NCBI RefSeq assembly: GCF_000739875.1
Contig: NZ_BBJR01000036.1
Coordinates: 1 to 45,820, forward strand
Reading direction: 5' to 3'
DNA from: Comamonas aquatica NBRC 14918
GTDB lineage: Bacteria; Pseudomonadota; Gammaproteobacteria; Burkholderiales; Burkholderiaceae_C
DNA length: 45,820 nt
The notes under the pieces are model-generated. The model made no database searches, was not told the origin of the DNA, and was given only the letters and a program-made list of their open reading frames with translations. Position 1 is the first letter of the stretch; each line of letters begins with the position of its first letter. The translations under genes were made by a program, and so were the position numbers. This document shows, one piece after another, positions 1 through 8,845 of the stretch.

Positions 1-349
1 CAAACTTCAGTTGGTCAGACAGCGCTAGAGCCACGGCAACGGATAGGTGCTAAAGGCAGACCGGACGGTTCTGGCAACTTCACGGTGAGAAGCCGCGGCT
101 TCCTCGGGCGGGCGGGTGTGCCCGTCCAAGAACGAACGCAGTGTGGCGCAGTCGATCGAACATTCTAGGGTTTGCACCAAAAGGGTTTACCCACACATCG
201 CGTTTCGCGAAGCAAATTCGCAAAATAGAGGGGGTTCATCTTTTTTCACGATGGCAACCCCAAAGCGGCACCTCCCACACCCGAGCGCCCGCCAAGGCTT
301 CGCATTTGCGCGTACGCTTTCAGACCATTGCCCCTCCCCACCTGTTGCT
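1..349. other. non-coding left edge, function unknown
   Basis: I find no convincing gene here on either strand. Frame 1 of the + strand is open from the edge to a stop at 163-165 but its translation resembles nothing I know. The stretch holds a perfect 14-bp palindrome at 89-102 (GAAGCCGCGGCTTC), a GC-rich hairpin just after it, and two imperfect tandem AGGGTTT repeats around 167-192. On the minus strand TAGAAT (162-167) could be a -10 box for leftward transcription, but no good -35 accompanies it. It may be the upstream region of a leftward gene outside the window, or a structured RNA. Confidence 0.3.
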
Positions 350-1492
350 ATGAAGCGTTACTGGCTCTTGTTCTCCCAGGCTGTCACCGTCCTGCTGGCC
401 GCCTATTTCATCGTGGCGACCCTGCAGCCCAGCTGGCTGCAGCGCGGCGCCACCTACAGCCGCGCCGGCATCTCCCTGCTGGAGGCGCCCTCCGAACCGC
501 GCACCGAATTCGCCCCCGGCAGCCTGGCCGCCGCGGCCCAGAAGGCCATGCCGGCCGTGGTCAGCATCAACACCAGCAAGGAAGTGCGCCACCCGCGCAG
601 CAACGACCCCTGGTTCCAGTTCTTTTTCGGAGATGTCGGCCCACAGCAGCAGACCGGCCTGGGCAGCGGCGTCATCGTCAGCCCGGCGGGCTACATCCTG
701 ACCAACAACCACGTGGTCGAAGGCGCCGACCAGATCGCCGTGACCCTGGCCGATGGTCGCATGGCCAACGCCAGCATCATCGGCACCGACCCCGAGACCG
801 ACCTGGCCGTGCTGAAGGTGGAGCTGGACAAGCTGCCCGTCATCGTCCTGGGCAACTCGGACCACGCCGTGGTCGGCGACACGGTGCTGGCCATCGGCAA
901 CCCGTTTGGCGTGGGCCAGACCGTGACCAGCGGCATCGTCAGCGCCCTGGGCCGCAAGGAGCTGGGCATCAACACCTTCGAGAACTTCATCCAGACCGAT
1001 GCGGCCATCAACCCCGGCAACTCCGGCGGCGCGCTGGTGGATGTGAACGGCAACCTGCTGGGCATCAACACCGCCATCTACTCGCGCTCTGGCGGCAGCA
1101 TGGGCATCGGCTTTGCCATCCCTGTCTCGATCGCCAAGCTGGTGCTGGACGGCCTCGTCAAGGACGGCAAGGTCACGCGCGGCTGGATCGGCGTGGAGCC
1201 CAACGAGCTGTCGCCGGAGCTGGCAGAAACCTTTGGCGCCAAGGCCTCGCAGGGCGTGATCATCACCGGCGTGCTGCAGGACGCACCGGCCGCGCGCGCC
1301 GGCATGCTGCCCGGGGACGTGATCACCGCCGTTCAGGGCCAGGTCGTACGCAATGTGGCTGAGATGATGACCGCCGTGGCCGCCCTGCCCCCCGGCCAGG
1401 TGGCCGATTTTGCCGTGCTGCGCAATGGCAGCGAGACCACGCTGAGCATCACCCCCGGCGTGCGCCCGGCACCGCAACGCGCCCGCCGCTGA
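350..1492 (+). CDS. degS: DegS-type membrane-anchored serine protease with one PDZ domain
   Basis: A trypsin-like HtrA-family protease of 380 residues that should be anchored in the inner membrane and act in the periplasm on misfolded or regulatory proteins. One hydrophobic segment lies at about residues 4-24, with no cleavage site seen. The catalytic triad is visible: H121 in NNHVVEG, D151 in TDLAVLKV and S225 in GNSGGALV. A single PDZ domain follows at about 285-365, which is the DegS rather than DegP/DegQ layout. I chose the ATG at 350 because the transmembrane segment starts directly after it; an in-frame ATG at 251 would add 33 residues of no clear character. No strong ribosome binding site is visible. 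It converges on tatC. Calling it the true sigma-E pathway DegS is inference, since no rse genes are here; MucD-like duties are possible. Confidence 0.85.
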   Translation: MKRYWLLFSQAVTVLLAAYFIVATLQPSWLQRGATYSRAGISLLEAPSEPRTEFAPGSLAAAAQKAMPAVVSINTSKEVRHPRSNDPWFQFFFGDVGPQQQTGLGSGVIVSPAGYILTNNHVVEGADQIAVTLADGRMANASIIGTDPETDLAVLKVELDKLPVIVLGNSDHAVVGDTVLAIGNPFGVGQTVTSGIVSALGRKELGINTFENFIQTDAAINPGNSGGALVDVNGNLLGINTAIYSRSGGSMGIGFAIPVSIAKLVLDGLVKDGKVTRGWIGVEPNELSPELAETFGAKASQGVIITGVLQDAPAARAGMLPGDVITAVQGQVVRNVAEMMTAVAALPPGQVADFAVLRNGSETTLSITPGVRPAPQRARR

Positions 1493-1612
1493 GACTGCAT
1501 GCAAAAAGCAGAGCGCCTGCCGCTTGCCGGCAGGCCATTTCCACCATAAAACTCTTAGAAACCGCCTGAATACGAGCGTCCAGCGCTCCTTTTTCAGACA
1601 GCATCCGCCCAC

Positions 1613-1650
1613 AAAAAAGCCCGCCCACCATCCAGGTGCGCGGGCTTTTT
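1613..1650. terminator. bidirectional intrinsic terminator between degS and tatC
   Basis: An A-run, a GCCCGC / GCGGGC stem and a T-run form a symmetric hairpin usable on both strands. It lies between the convergent degS and tatC, so it can end both units. Confidence 0.8.
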
Positions 1651-1677
1651 GCTTCCCCACCAAGGGTGGGTAAGAAA

Positions 1678-2472
1678 TCAATCCGTGGCGGCTTCGGCCT
1701 CTTCGTCATCGGGCTTCTTGGACGACTTGGCGAACCAGCCGGCGGCGACGATGCCGACCTCGTACAGCACGCACATCGGGATGGCCAGCGCCAGCTGCGA
1801 GATCACGTCGGGCGGCGTCACCACGGCGGCCACGACGAAGGCCAGCACGATGAAGTAGCCGCGGAAGCTCTTGAGCTTGGCGATGTCCACGATGCCAAAA
1901 CGCACCAGCAGCATCACCACGATGGGCACCTGGAAGGCCATGCCGAAGGCCAGGTACAGCGACAGGATGGCCTCGACGTACGAGGCGATGTCGGGCGTGG
2001 CTGCCACGCTCTCGGGCGTGAAGCCCTGGATGAAACCGAACATCTTGTCCAGCACGAAGAACTGCACGAAGGCGATGCCCAGGTAGGCCAGCAGGCTGCC
2101 GAACACGATCAGCGGCAGCGCAAACTTCTTTTCATGGGTATACAGGCCGGGCGCCACGAAGGCCCACAGCTGGTACATGATCCAGGGCAGCACCGACAGG
2201 ATGCCGACCATCATCAGCACCTTCAGCGGCACGAAGAACGGCGAGAACACGCCCACGGCAATCAGCTTCGCATCGGGCGGCATGTGCGCCTTGATGGGGT
2301 GGGCGATGAAATCGATCAGCCCGTTCGGTCCGGGCCAGACCGCCAGCACCGCGACCGCCAGGGCAATCCCGTAAATGCAGTACAGCAGGCGATCCCGCAG
2401 CTCCATCAGGTGCTGCACAAAGGGCTGCTCGGTGCCTGCCAGCTCGTCGTCTTTGGTGGATTTGTCAGACAT
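1678..2472 (-). CDS. tatC: Sec-independent translocase subunit TatC
   Basis: The polytopic core of the twin-arginine translocase, which recognises the RR signal peptide and exports folded proteins. The 264-residue protein shows six hydrophobic segments and the family's N-terminal HLMELRDRLL stretch, the FSPFFVPLK loop and the VVTPPDVISQ region. The start at 2472 gives the usual short polar N-terminus; the open frame extends 12 codons further upstream without family resemblance. It is the last gene of tatA-tatB-tatC and ends at the two-way terminator shared with degS. The acidic tail is typical of betaproteobacteria. Confidence 0.97.
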   Translation of the reverse strand: MSDKSTKDDELAGTEQPFVQHLMELRDRLLYCIYGIALAVAVLAVWPGPNGLIDFIAHPIKAHMPPDAKLIAVGVFSPFFVPLKVLMMVGILSVLPWIMYQLWAFVAPGLYTHEKKFALPLIVFGSLLAYLGIAFVQFFVLDKMFGFIQGFTPESVAATPDIASYVEAILSLYLAFGMAFQVPIVVMLLVRFGIVDIAKLKSFRGYFIVLAFVVAAVVTPPDVISQLALAIPMCVLYEVGIVAAGWFAKSSKKPDDEEAEAATD

Positions 2473-2568
2473 GGTCGGAAAAAGCGCCGGGCTGCGCAGC
2501 CCGGCCATTCAGGAAAGAAAGCCGCAGCGCACGGCGGGGGGCCCTGCGCTGCGTCACCACGCCCGCGC

Positions 2569-3057
2569 TCAGCGCTTGGGCTTGAAACGTGCCACCCGGG
2601 CAGCGCCCGACTGCACGTGCGTGCGCACGCCGGCGCGCGCCTTGTACCAGCGCGGCACGGCGCCGCGCTTGAGGCGGAAATTCTTGCCCGGATTCTTGTA
2701 CACCGGCGCCACGGCACTGCGGCTGTCGTAGCTGCCGTAGTCACTGGTCGACGTGCCGCTGTCGTAGTCCGATGCGAAATCGGTGGCCTCGCGCCAGTCT
2801 TTCTCGAAATCGCTGGAGGCCGTGTGCACCGTCTGCTCGACATCGCGCGCCGCTGTCTCCACCGACTCCTTCATCTTCTTGAGCTCGTCGAGCTCCATGG
2901 AGCGGTTGACTTCGGCCTTGACATCGGACACATAGCGCTGCGCCTTGCCCAGCAAGGTGCCCACCGTGCGGGCCACGCGCGGCAGCTTCTCGGGCCCGAT
3001 GACCACCAGGGCTACCGCGCCGATCAGCGCCAACTTCGAGATCCCGATGTCAATCAT
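2569..3057 (-). CDS. tatB: Sec-independent translocase subunit TatB
   Basis: The partner of TatC in the receptor complex of the Tat pathway. The 162-residue protein starts with [12 protein letters not shown], then a hydrophobic helix and the hinge [13 protein letters not shown], which is diagnostic for TatB. An amphipathic and coiled helix rich in Lys and Glu follows. The C-terminal 50 residues are strongly basic (a [12 protein letters not shown] stretch and a final FKPKR). The gene lies 40 bp after tatA and 96 bp before tatC on the same strand, so the three are one unit. Confidence 0.95.
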   Translation of the reverse strand: MIDIGISKLALIGAVALVVIGPEKLPRVARTVGTLLGKAQRYVSDVKAEVNRSMELDELKKMKESVETAARDVEQTVHTASSDFEKDWREATDFASDYDSGTSTSDYGSYDSRSAVAPVYKNPGKNFRLKRGAVPRWYKARAGVRTHVQSGAARVARFKPKR

Positions 3058-3097
3058 GCCAACGCCCCTGGTCGGTGCTTGCAGCCATGTTCAAGCA

Positions 3098-3331
3098 TCA
3101 GCTCTTTTGCTTGGCGTCGACGTCGATGGTGTTCTTATCGGCCTTGGTCTGGTCTGCCACGGCGGCCTTGTCGGCGGTGGCGTCACCAGCGGTGCCGTCC
3201 TTCATGCCGTCCTTGAAGCCCTTGACAGCGCTCCCCAGGTCACCGCCCAGGTTCTTGAGCTTCTTGGTGCCGAACACCAAAACCACGATCAGCAGCACGA
3301 TCAGCCAGTGCCAGACGGAAAACGTTCCCAT
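3098..3331 (-). CDS. tatA: Sec-independent translocase subunit TatA
   Basis: The pore-forming subunit of the twin-arginine translocase, 77 residues. It has an N-terminal membrane helix ([16 protein letters not shown]), the [10 protein letters not shown] hinge and an amphipathic helix ending in [12 protein letters not shown], then an acidic and lysine-rich tail. A good Shine-Dalgarno sequence, AGGAG, precedes the ATG. A TAAAAT at 3358-3363 on the minus strand could be a -10 box, so tatABC may have its own promoter in the 115-bp gap after hinT. Read-through from the his cluster is equally possible. Confidence 0.95.
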   Translation of the reverse strand: MGTFSVWHWLIVLLIVVLVFGTKKLKNLGGDLGSAVKGFKDGMKDGTAGDATADKAAVADQTKADKNTIDVDAKQKS

Positions 3332-3446
3332 GAGATTTCTCCTAACGAATACAAGTCATTTTAGACGGGCGGCTGCAACTTGGCGCCGCAGATGGCCTTA
3401 GAACACCCGGGTGCAGGCCGCGCCGTCATCCAGTGTCAGCAATCGA

Positions 3447-3824
3447 TCAGCCGTGCTTCCAGGGGCGGGGGCCACCCATCACGTGCAGGTGCAGGTGGTG
3501 CACTTCCTGGCCGCCTTCGGTCCCGGTGTTGACCACGATGCGGAAGCCGCCCTCGGGATACGGGTTGCAGCCCTGCTCCAGCGCCAGCTGGGGCGCCAGG
3601 GCCATCATCTTGCCCAGCAGGGCTTCCTCGCTCGGACGGACCTGGGCCATCGAGGGGATGTGCTGCTTGGGCACGATCAGGAAATGCACCGGGGCCGCAG
3701 GACGGATGTCGTGGAAGGCGAACAGCGTGTCGTCTTCGTACACCTTGCGGCTGGGGATCTGGCCAGCGGTGATCTTGCAGAAAAGGCAGTTCGGGTCGTG
3801 CGCAGTCAGTGCGGGCTCGGTCAT
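3447..3824 (-). CDS. hinT: HIT family purine nucleoside phosphoramidase
   Basis: A small cytosolic histidine-triad hydrolase that cleaves nucleoside phosphoramidates. The 125-residue protein has the early CLFCKI motif with two cysteines, which may bind zinc, the GQIPSRKVYEDD stretch, and the active-site triad H110-x-H112-x-H114 in HHLHLHV. It ends in PWKHG. The ATG at 3824 is preferred over the in-frame TTG one codon upstream. The gene sits between the patatin and tatA, its usual place at the end of the betaproteobacterial his cluster. Confidence 0.93.
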   Translation of the reverse strand: MTEPALTAHDPNCLFCKITAGQIPSRKVYEDDTLFAFHDIRPAAPVHFLIVPKQHIPSMAQVRPSEEALLGKMMALAPQLALEQGCNPYPEGGFRIVVNTGTEGGQEVHHLHLHVMGGPRPWKHG

Positions 3825-3878
3825 CAAAGGCTCAACTCTCAGTTCTCGGTGAAGGTGCAGGGCGTGCGGGGTGCACGG

Positions 3879-4910
3879 TCAGGGATTGTCCACAATCTGC
3901 AGGGTCTCGCGCACGCCCACGTCCTGGCGGTGATCATGCACCCATTGCTGGCCCTGGGCGCGCCCCAGCGCAAACAATTTCAGCAGGAAGCCCATGTCCA
4001 CGCGCGATTTGCTGGCCGCGCCAAAGTGGCTCAGGGCCGCACCGCCGTCGATGCGGTGCATCAGCACGCTCTTGTAGCGCGTGGCATCCAGGCGGCCCTC
4101 GGCCAGCAGGCGGCGCACGAAGTCGATGGCGCGCAGCTCGCTGAGCAGGCCGGCGTTGAACATCACCTCGTTCATGCGCTCCATGATGTCGCCCGCCGTC
4201 TCGGGCAGCTCATGGTGCTCGATCGGGTTGATCTGCACCAGCAGCATGTCGCGGCAGTCGGTGCGGTAGATCAGCGGGTACAGGGCCGGGTTGCCCGAAA
4301 AGCCGCCGTCCCAGTAGTACTGCCCGTCGATCTCGACCGCCTGGTACAGCTGCGGCAGGCAGGCCGATGCCATGACGGCATCGGCACTGAGGCGCTCGCC
4401 ACTGAAGATCTCGCCCTTGCCGGTGCGCACATTGGTGGCGCAGACAAACAGCCGCGGCATGCCCGGGTGCGGCAGGGCGGCGCGCAGCTGGGCGAAGTCG
4501 ACCGTCAGCTCCAGCAGCCGGCGCAAGGGGTTGATGTCCAGCGGGTTGGTCTGATAGGGCGACAGGAACTGCGACATCATGCCCATCAGCGGGTTGCTGG
4601 CCACCGGCACCCCCAGGGTGAAGCTGCCCATGGCCCCCACGCCCTCCCACAGCTTGCGCAAGGCGTTGCGCGCGGCGCTGCAGCCGGCCGCATGGCGTGC
4701 CGCGTCGTCCTTAGGGTGTTGCAGTGCGGCCGTGGCAAAGCCCTGGGCCACGGCGACGGCGTTCATGGCGCCGGCACTGGTGCCGCTGATGCCGGGAAAG
4801 CAAAAGCCGCCGTCCTCCAGCAGCGCGTCCAGCACGCCCCAGGTGAAGGCCCCGTGCGAGCCCCCGCCCTGCAGCGCCAGATTCAGACCTTGTGGGGTGG
4901 TGGTGCTCAT
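3879..4910 (-). CDS. patatin-like phospholipase (RssA/YchK type)
   Basis: A predicted serine lipid acyl hydrolase of 343 residues using a Ser-Asp dyad. The oxyanion motif GGGSHG lies at residues 15-20, the nucleophile S45 is in GTSAG, and the catalytic D201 is in WDGGFSGNP. There is no signal peptide or membrane segment, so it is probably cytosolic or loosely membrane-bound. It lies between a small membrane protein gene and hinT, on the same strand and with short gaps, so it may travel on the his-tat transcript. Substrate and role are unknown. Confidence 0.88.
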   Translation of the reverse strand: MSTTTPQGLNLALQGGGSHGAFTWGVLDALLEDGGFCFPGISGTSAGAMNAVAVAQGFATAALQHPKDDAARHAAGCSAARNALRKLWEGVGAMGSFTLGVPVASNPLMGMMSQFLSPYQTNPLDINPLRRLLELTVDFAQLRAALPHPGMPRLFVCATNVRTGKGEIFSGERLSADAVMASACLPQLYQAVEIDGQYYWDGGFSGNPALYPLIYRTDCRDMLLVQINPIEHHELPETAGDIMERMNEVMFNAGLLSELRAIDFVRRLLAEGRLDATRYKSVLMHRIDGGAALSHFGAASKSRVDMGFLLKLFALGRAQGQQWVHDHRQDVGVRETLQIVDNP

Positions 4911-4938
4911 GGGTGGCGGGGGTCTGGGCCATGGCCGC

Positions 4939-5331
4939 TCAGCGCGGCAGGGCCTCTTGCTGGTTCATGGCGACCATGCCGCGCACGATGCGGTAGAGGA
5001 ACCACAGCGAGATCACGCACCAGGCGATCCAGCCGGGCACGAAGAACAGCAGCCACAGCGGGGCGGTGAGTACGTACAGCACGCCGGCCCACAGCACGCT
5101 GCGGATGCGCCAGGCGAAATGCGAGGCGTGCCAGGTGCCGCTGGCATCCGGGCGCTTGACCAGATCGATGACCAGCGCGATCAGCAGCACCGCCACGCTG
5201 ACCTGCGCCCCGGGCACCACCGCCGCAATCGCGACGATCAGGTGCAGCAGGTAGCTGACCCAGCCCCAGGCGTTGAGGCCATCGAGCGTGGCCTTGTCGA
5301 CCGCGCGGACTTCGACGATGTCATCGTTCAC
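4939..5331 (-). CDS. small conserved membrane protein (DUF4870-like)
   Basis: A 130-residue protein with about four hydrophobic segments (about residues 24-42, 45-59, 78-95 and 97-117), most like the small Tic20/DUF4870-type membrane proteins, with which it shares size and topology. It uses GTG as start: the GTGA at 5328-5331 overlaps the hisE stop codon, so it is probably translationally coupled to hisE. Proteins of this kind are regularly found right after hisE in Comamonadaceae, but no function is known. Confidence 0.8.
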   Translation of the reverse strand: MNDDIVEVRAVDKATLDGLNAWGWVSYLLHLIVAIAAVVPGAQVSVAVLLIALVIDLVKRPDASGTWHASHFAWRIRSVLWAGVLYVLTAPLWLLFFVPGWIAWCVISLWFLYRIVRGMVAMNQQEALPR

Positions 5332-5723
5332 TCGCTGTGTCCTTCCTGCGCTGCCCGTGCCTGGGCCTTGCGCAAAGCCTTTTCCTCCAGCCCGCTGGTG
5401 CCTTCACGGCGCTCCAGCTCGGCCACGACGTCGGCGGGCGTCAGCCCATAGTGCGACAGGGCAATCATGGAGTGGAACCACAGATCCGCCACCTCGTACA
5501 GCAGCTTGCCCTTGTCGGCGCCATGGTCCACGTCCTTGGCGGCCATGACCACCTCGGTGGCCTCTTCGCCGATCTTCTTCAGAAAGGCGTCGGGGCCCTT
5601 GTGCAGCAGGCGCGCAACATAGCTTTTGTCGGGGTCGCCGCCGTTCACAGTTTTACGGCTTTCGATGACGGCCGCAAGACGCGCCAGCGCGCCTTCGACC
5701 GATGCAGGGTTGTGTGCAGACAT
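5328..5723 (-). CDS. hisE: phosphoribosyl-ATP diphosphatase HisE
   Basis: Second step of histidine synthesis: hydrolysis of phosphoribosyl-ATP to phosphoribosyl-AMP. The 131-residue protein is an all-helical MazG-like pyrophosphatase with the [14 protein letters not shown] and [13 protein letters not shown] motifs, whose acidic residues bind magnesium. It is encoded apart from hisI, as in many betaproteobacteria, not fused as in enterics. The ATG at 5723 sits 5 bp after the hisI stop. Its own stop overlaps the next gene's GTG start. Confidence 0.95.
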   Translation of the reverse strand: MSAHNPASVEGALARLAAVIESRKTVNGGDPDKSYVARLLHKGPDAFLKKIGEEATEVVMAAKDVDHGADKGKLLYEVADLWFHSMIALSHYGLTPADVVAELERREGTSGLEEKALRKAQARAAQEGHSE

Positions 5724-5728
5724 GGTGC

Positions 5729-6124
5729 TTATTTGTAGATGGAGGCAGGATCTTTCAAGACCGGATCGATGGCCACCCACTGGCCGTCCCGCAGCACGCT
5801 GTAGAAGCACGAGTGGCGGCCAGTGTGGCAGGCGATGCCGGGCGTGTGGCCCTGCTGGGTGATCTTGAGCAGGATGACGTCGTTGTCGCAGTCGATGCGC
5901 AGCTCGTGCACAGTCTGCACATGGCCGGACTCCTCGCCCTTGGCCCACAGCTTGTTGCGCGAGCGGCTGAAGTACACGGCGCGGCCCAGCTCGGCCGTCT
6001 GCTGCAGCGCCTCGCGGTTCATCCAGGCGAACATCACCACGTCGCCCGTGGCCTGTTCCTGTGCAATCACGGGCACCAGGCCCTGGGCGTCCCATTTGAC
6101 TTGGTCGAGCCAGCTCATAGTCAT
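5729..6124 (-). CDS. hisI: phosphoribosyl-AMP cyclohydrolase HisI
   Basis: Third step of histidine synthesis, opening the adenine ring of phosphoribosyl-AMP with zinc. The 131-residue protein carries the DCDND motif and the metal ligands in [13 protein letters not shown]. It begins MTMSW; the second ATG, two codons later, is an equally good start. It follows hisF after a 197-bp gap filled by a dispersed repeat, the largest spacer in this half of the operon. Confidence 0.95.
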   Translation of the reverse strand: MTMSWLDQVKWDAQGLVPVIAQEQATGDVVMFAWMNREALQQTAELGRAVYFSRSRNKLWAKGEESGHVQTVHELRIDCDNDVILLKITQQGHTPGIACHTGRHSCFYSVLRDGQWVAIDPVLKDPASIYK

Positions 6125-6130
6125 TCCTGT

Positions 6131-6222
6131 TTGTATAGCTGCCTGCGCAGGCAGACCGCCACTTTCAACGATTAATCCATGGCCAACGCTGATACAACCA
6201 GCGCCAGCCGCTCATTTATTTC
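6131..6222. repeat. degenerate dispersed intergenic repeat, two copies or parts
   Basis: 6131-6154 (TATAGCTGCCTGCGC...) and 6172-6222 (GCCAACGCTGATACAACCAGCGCCAGC...) match the core of repeats at 17661, 23764, 26823 and 36629: an AGCTAT end, a GCGC-type half-palindrome, a short spacer, and AGCGC(C/T)AG. They fill the hisF-hisI gap. Confidence 0.55.
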
Positions 6223-6321
6223 AAGAGCTATGCCGCCGCACGCCACCGTGGAGCGTTGCGGACCCGGCCCCCTGCGGCATCCATCGCCGCTGCCGCCCAG
6301 CCTCCGGCGTGGCCGCCCCAC

Positions 6322-7122
6322 TCACAGGCGCACGGGAATGCCGCGCTCGCGCATGCGCTGCTTGGCCTGCTGCACCGTGTATTCGCCGTAGTGGAAGATG
6401 CTGGCGGCCAGCACCGCATCGGCGCCGCCCTGCTGCACGCCGTCGGCCAGGTGGTCCAGGTTGCCCACGCCGCCCGAGGCGATCACGGGCACGCCCACGG
6501 CATCGCTCACCGCGCGAGTCAGCGCCAGGTCGAACCCGCTCTTGGTGCCGTCCTTGTCCATGCTGGTCAGCAAGATCTCACCGGCGCCGCGCTGCGCCAT
6601 CTCGGTGGCCCAGCGCACCACGTCCAGGCCCACGTTCTTGCGCCCGCCGTGGCTGTACACGTCCCAGCCCGGGCCCATGGGCGTGCCGCCGGGGCCGATG
6701 CGCTGCTCGTCCTCGGGCGTGCGGCGCTTGGCGTCGATGGCCACCACGATGCATTGCGCGCCGTACTTGTCGCTGCAGGCGTTGATGGTGTCGGGGTTGG
6801 CGATGGCGGCGGAGTTGAAGCTGGTCTTGTCCGCCCCCGCGTTCAGCAGGCGGCGCACGTCTTCCACGCTGCGCACGCCGCCGCCCACGGTCAGCGGGAT
6901 GAAGACCTGGCTGGCCACGGCCTCGATGATGGGCAGGATCAGGTCGCGCCCGTCGCTGGTGGCGGTGATGTCCAGAAAGGTCAGTTCGTCCGCACCCTGG
7001 GCGTTGTAGCGCGCGGCGATTTCGACCGGGTCGCCCGCATCGCGCAGTTCCAGAAAGTTGACCCCCTTGACCACGCGGCCCCCGGTGACGTCCAAGCAAG
7101 GAATGATGCGTTTGGCGAGCAT
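6322..7122 (-). CDS. hisF: imidazole glycerol phosphate synthase cyclase subunit HisF
   Basis: The (beta-alpha)8 barrel that uses ammonia from HisH to make imidazole glycerol phosphate and AICAR from PRFAR. The 266-residue protein has the catalytic D11 in IIPCLDV, a second Asp in VVAIDAKR, and the phosphate loops TVGGGVRS and VIASGGVGN. It lies 48 bp after the mutarotase gene and is distant from its partner hisH, with hisA and the mutarotase between them. Length and motifs are complete. Confidence 0.97.
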   Translation of the reverse strand: MLAKRIIPCLDVTGGRVVKGVNFLELRDAGDPVEIAARYNAQGADELTFLDITATSDGRDLILPIIEAVASQVFIPLTVGGGVRSVEDVRRLLNAGADKTSFNSAAIANPDTINACSDKYGAQCIVVAIDAKRRTPEDEQRIGPGGTPMGPGWDVYSHGGRKNVGLDVVRWATEMAQRGAGEILLTSMDKDGTKSGFDLALTRAVSDAVGVPVIASGGVGNLDHLADGVQQGGADAVLAASIFHYGEYTVQQAKQRMRERGIPVRL

Positions 7123-7170
7123 GAAAAGACTTTTTCTATCGGTTGAACAGCGAACACCGGCGACCGCCCC

Positions 7171-8022
7171 TCAGGCGACCACCTGCAAAGTTTGGGCCGC
7201 CTGCCAGCGCTGCCCCGGGTGCAGGGCCACGGGCTGGTTGATGGCGGCGGCTTCCACGCACAGCATGCGCATCCAGTCGGCGCCCTGCAGGTCCGCCAGG
7301 GTCGCGCACAGGGCGGGGCCGGGATTCCAGACCACGGTCTCGGGCCAGGCCGCATCCTGGTGGATGCGCAGCGTGCCGGCCGCATCGCGCAACTCCAGCG
7401 GCTGGGCAGGGCGGGCGTAGACGCGGTCCACCTCGGCGCCCAGCGCCACAGCGCCGGCCTGTACCTGCGGTGCAAAGTGGTGGGCCGCATCCCAGCAGGC
7501 CGCGCCGTCCAGCCCGTGCAGGGCGGCGATGTCGGCCCCCTGCACCGCCAGGTAGGTGTGCAGCGCGCCGGTGAAAGCGAAGGCGGTGCTGCCGGTGTTG
7601 GTGGCCGACAGCGTGATCTGCAGGGTGTCGGGCGACAGCGTCACCGCCAGCTCAGCCTGCAGGGCATGGGGAAAGTCCGGGTGCAGCGGCGCGGCGGCCG
7701 CCCAATGCCAGCGCGCGGTGACGGCATGGCCCTGCACCTCGGCCCCCAGCCAGTCCCAGGTGGTGCGCCGCGCCAGGCCATGCTTGGGCAGCGGGCCGCG
7801 CTGGTTGAACTGCGGAAAGCACACGGGCACACCGCCCCGGATGGCGGCCGTGCCATCCAGCACGGCACGCTCGGACAGGAACATGCGCTCCTGCCCCCGG
7901 GCGTTCCAGGACAGCACCTGGGCGCCGAAATCAGACACCCGCACGCTGTCGCCATGGGGCAGAGTGATGCGCGTGCAGCGCAGGCCGCGCCAGACTTCGC
8001 GCGCGGCGGGGGACGGGTTCAT
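7171..8022 (-). CDS. yeaD: D-hexose-6-phosphate mutarotase (aldose 1-epimerase family)
   Basis: A cytosolic enzyme of the galactose-mutarotase fold, 283 residues, that interconverts alpha and beta anomers of hexose 6-phosphates. Family features are FGAQVLSW, the [10 protein letters not shown] substrate loop, the HGLARRTTW motif with the likely catalytic His, LHTYLAV, and a C-terminal VVWNPG. Its ATG overlaps the hisA stop by 4 bp (8019-8022), so the two are probably translationally coupled. Nothing in the known chemistry of histidine synthesis needs it, so its place between hisA and hisF looks like an operon passenger or a sugar-phosphate supply role (inference). Confidence 0.88.
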   Translation of the reverse strand: MNPSPAAREVWRGLRCTRITLPHGDSVRVSDFGAQVLSWNARGQERMFLSERAVLDGTAAIRGGVPVCFPQFNQRGPLPKHGLARRTTWDWLGAEVQGHAVTARWHWAAAAPLHPDFPHALQAELAVTLSPDTLQITLSATNTGSTAFAFTGALHTYLAVQGADIAALHGLDGAACWDAAHHFAPQVQAGAVALGAEVDRVYARPAQPLELRDAAGTLRIHQDAAWPETVVWNPGPALCATLADLQGADWMRMLCVEAAAINQPVALHPGQRWQAAQTLQVVA

Positions 8023-8777
8023 CCGGCGTCTTCTTCGTCGCCGCCGTTGAGCTGGTCGGCCAGCTTCTGGCCCGCGGCAAAGTCCAGGTCACCGGTGTAG
8101 ATGGCGCGGCCGCAGATCACGCCCTCGATGCCCTCGTCCTCGACGGCGCACAGGGCTTCGATGTCCTGGATGCTGGCCAGACCGCCCGAGGCGATCACGG
8201 GGATGCGCACCGACTGGGCCAGCTTGACGGTGGCGTCGATGTTGATGCCCGACAGCATGCCGTCGCGGCCGATGTCGGTGTAGATGATGGATTCCACGCC
8301 CCAGTCCTCGAAGCGCTTGGCCGTGGGGATCACGTCCTGGCCGGTCAGCTTGCTCCAGCCGTCAACGGCGACCTTGCCGTCCTTGGCATCCAGGCCGACG
8401 ATGATGTGGCCGCCAAAGGCGCTGCAGGCGTCCTGCAGGAAGCCGGGGTTCTTCACCGCGGCGGTGCCGATGATGACGTACTCCAGGCCCGCGTCGAGGT
8501 ACTTCTCGATGGTGTCCAGGTCGCGGATGCCGCCACCCAGCTGCACGGGGATTTCACCGTCCACGGCTTTCAGGATCGCCTTGATGGCCGCCAGATTCTT
8601 GGGCTGTCCGGCAAAGGCGCCGTTCAGGTCCACCAGGTGCAGACGGCGGGCGCCGGCTTCCAGCCACTTGCGGGCCATGTCAGCAGGGTCACCGAACGTG
8701 GTGGATTGGTCCATGTCACCTTGTTTGAGTCGGACGCATTGGCCGTCTTTGAGGTCGATGGCGGGAATCAGCAGCAT
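8019..8777 (-). CDS. hisA: ProFAR isomerase HisA
   Basis: The fourth enzyme of histidine synthesis, an Amadori isomerase turning ProFAR into PRFAR. The 252-residue (beta-alpha)8 barrel has D8 in LLIPAIDL, the second catalytic Asp in YTDIGRDG, and phosphate loops at QLGGGIRD and IASGGLAS. The open frame is complete with an acidic EEDAG tail. It overlaps the mutarotase start by 4 bp and follows hisH after 68 bp. Confidence 0.97.
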   Translation of the reverse strand: MLLIPAIDLKDGQCVRLKQGDMDQSTTFGDPADMARKWLEAGARRLHLVDLNGAFAGQPKNLAAIKAILKAVDGEIPVQLGGGIRDLDTIEKYLDAGLEYVIIGTAAVKNPGFLQDACSAFGGHIIVGLDAKDGKVAVDGWSKLTGQDVIPTAKRFEDWGVESIIYTDIGRDGMLSGINIDATVKLAQSVRIPVIASGGLASIQDIEALCAVEDEGIEGVICGRAIYTGDLDFAAGQKLADQLNGGDEEDAG

Positions 8778-8845
8778 GATGGGCTAAGGGCTTTGCCTAA
8801 GAGTTGGCCTCAGGGTGAAGTGGCCAGGGTTGAAGAAATCGGTGC

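Noticed and set aside
1512-1534. GCCTGCC / GGCAGGC hairpin just after degS
   Set aside because: No T-run follows, and the two-way terminator at 1613-1650 explains termination.
1636-5069. Long + strand frames across tat, hinT and patatin
   Set aside because: Shadows of well-supported minus-strand genes; no domain or start signals.
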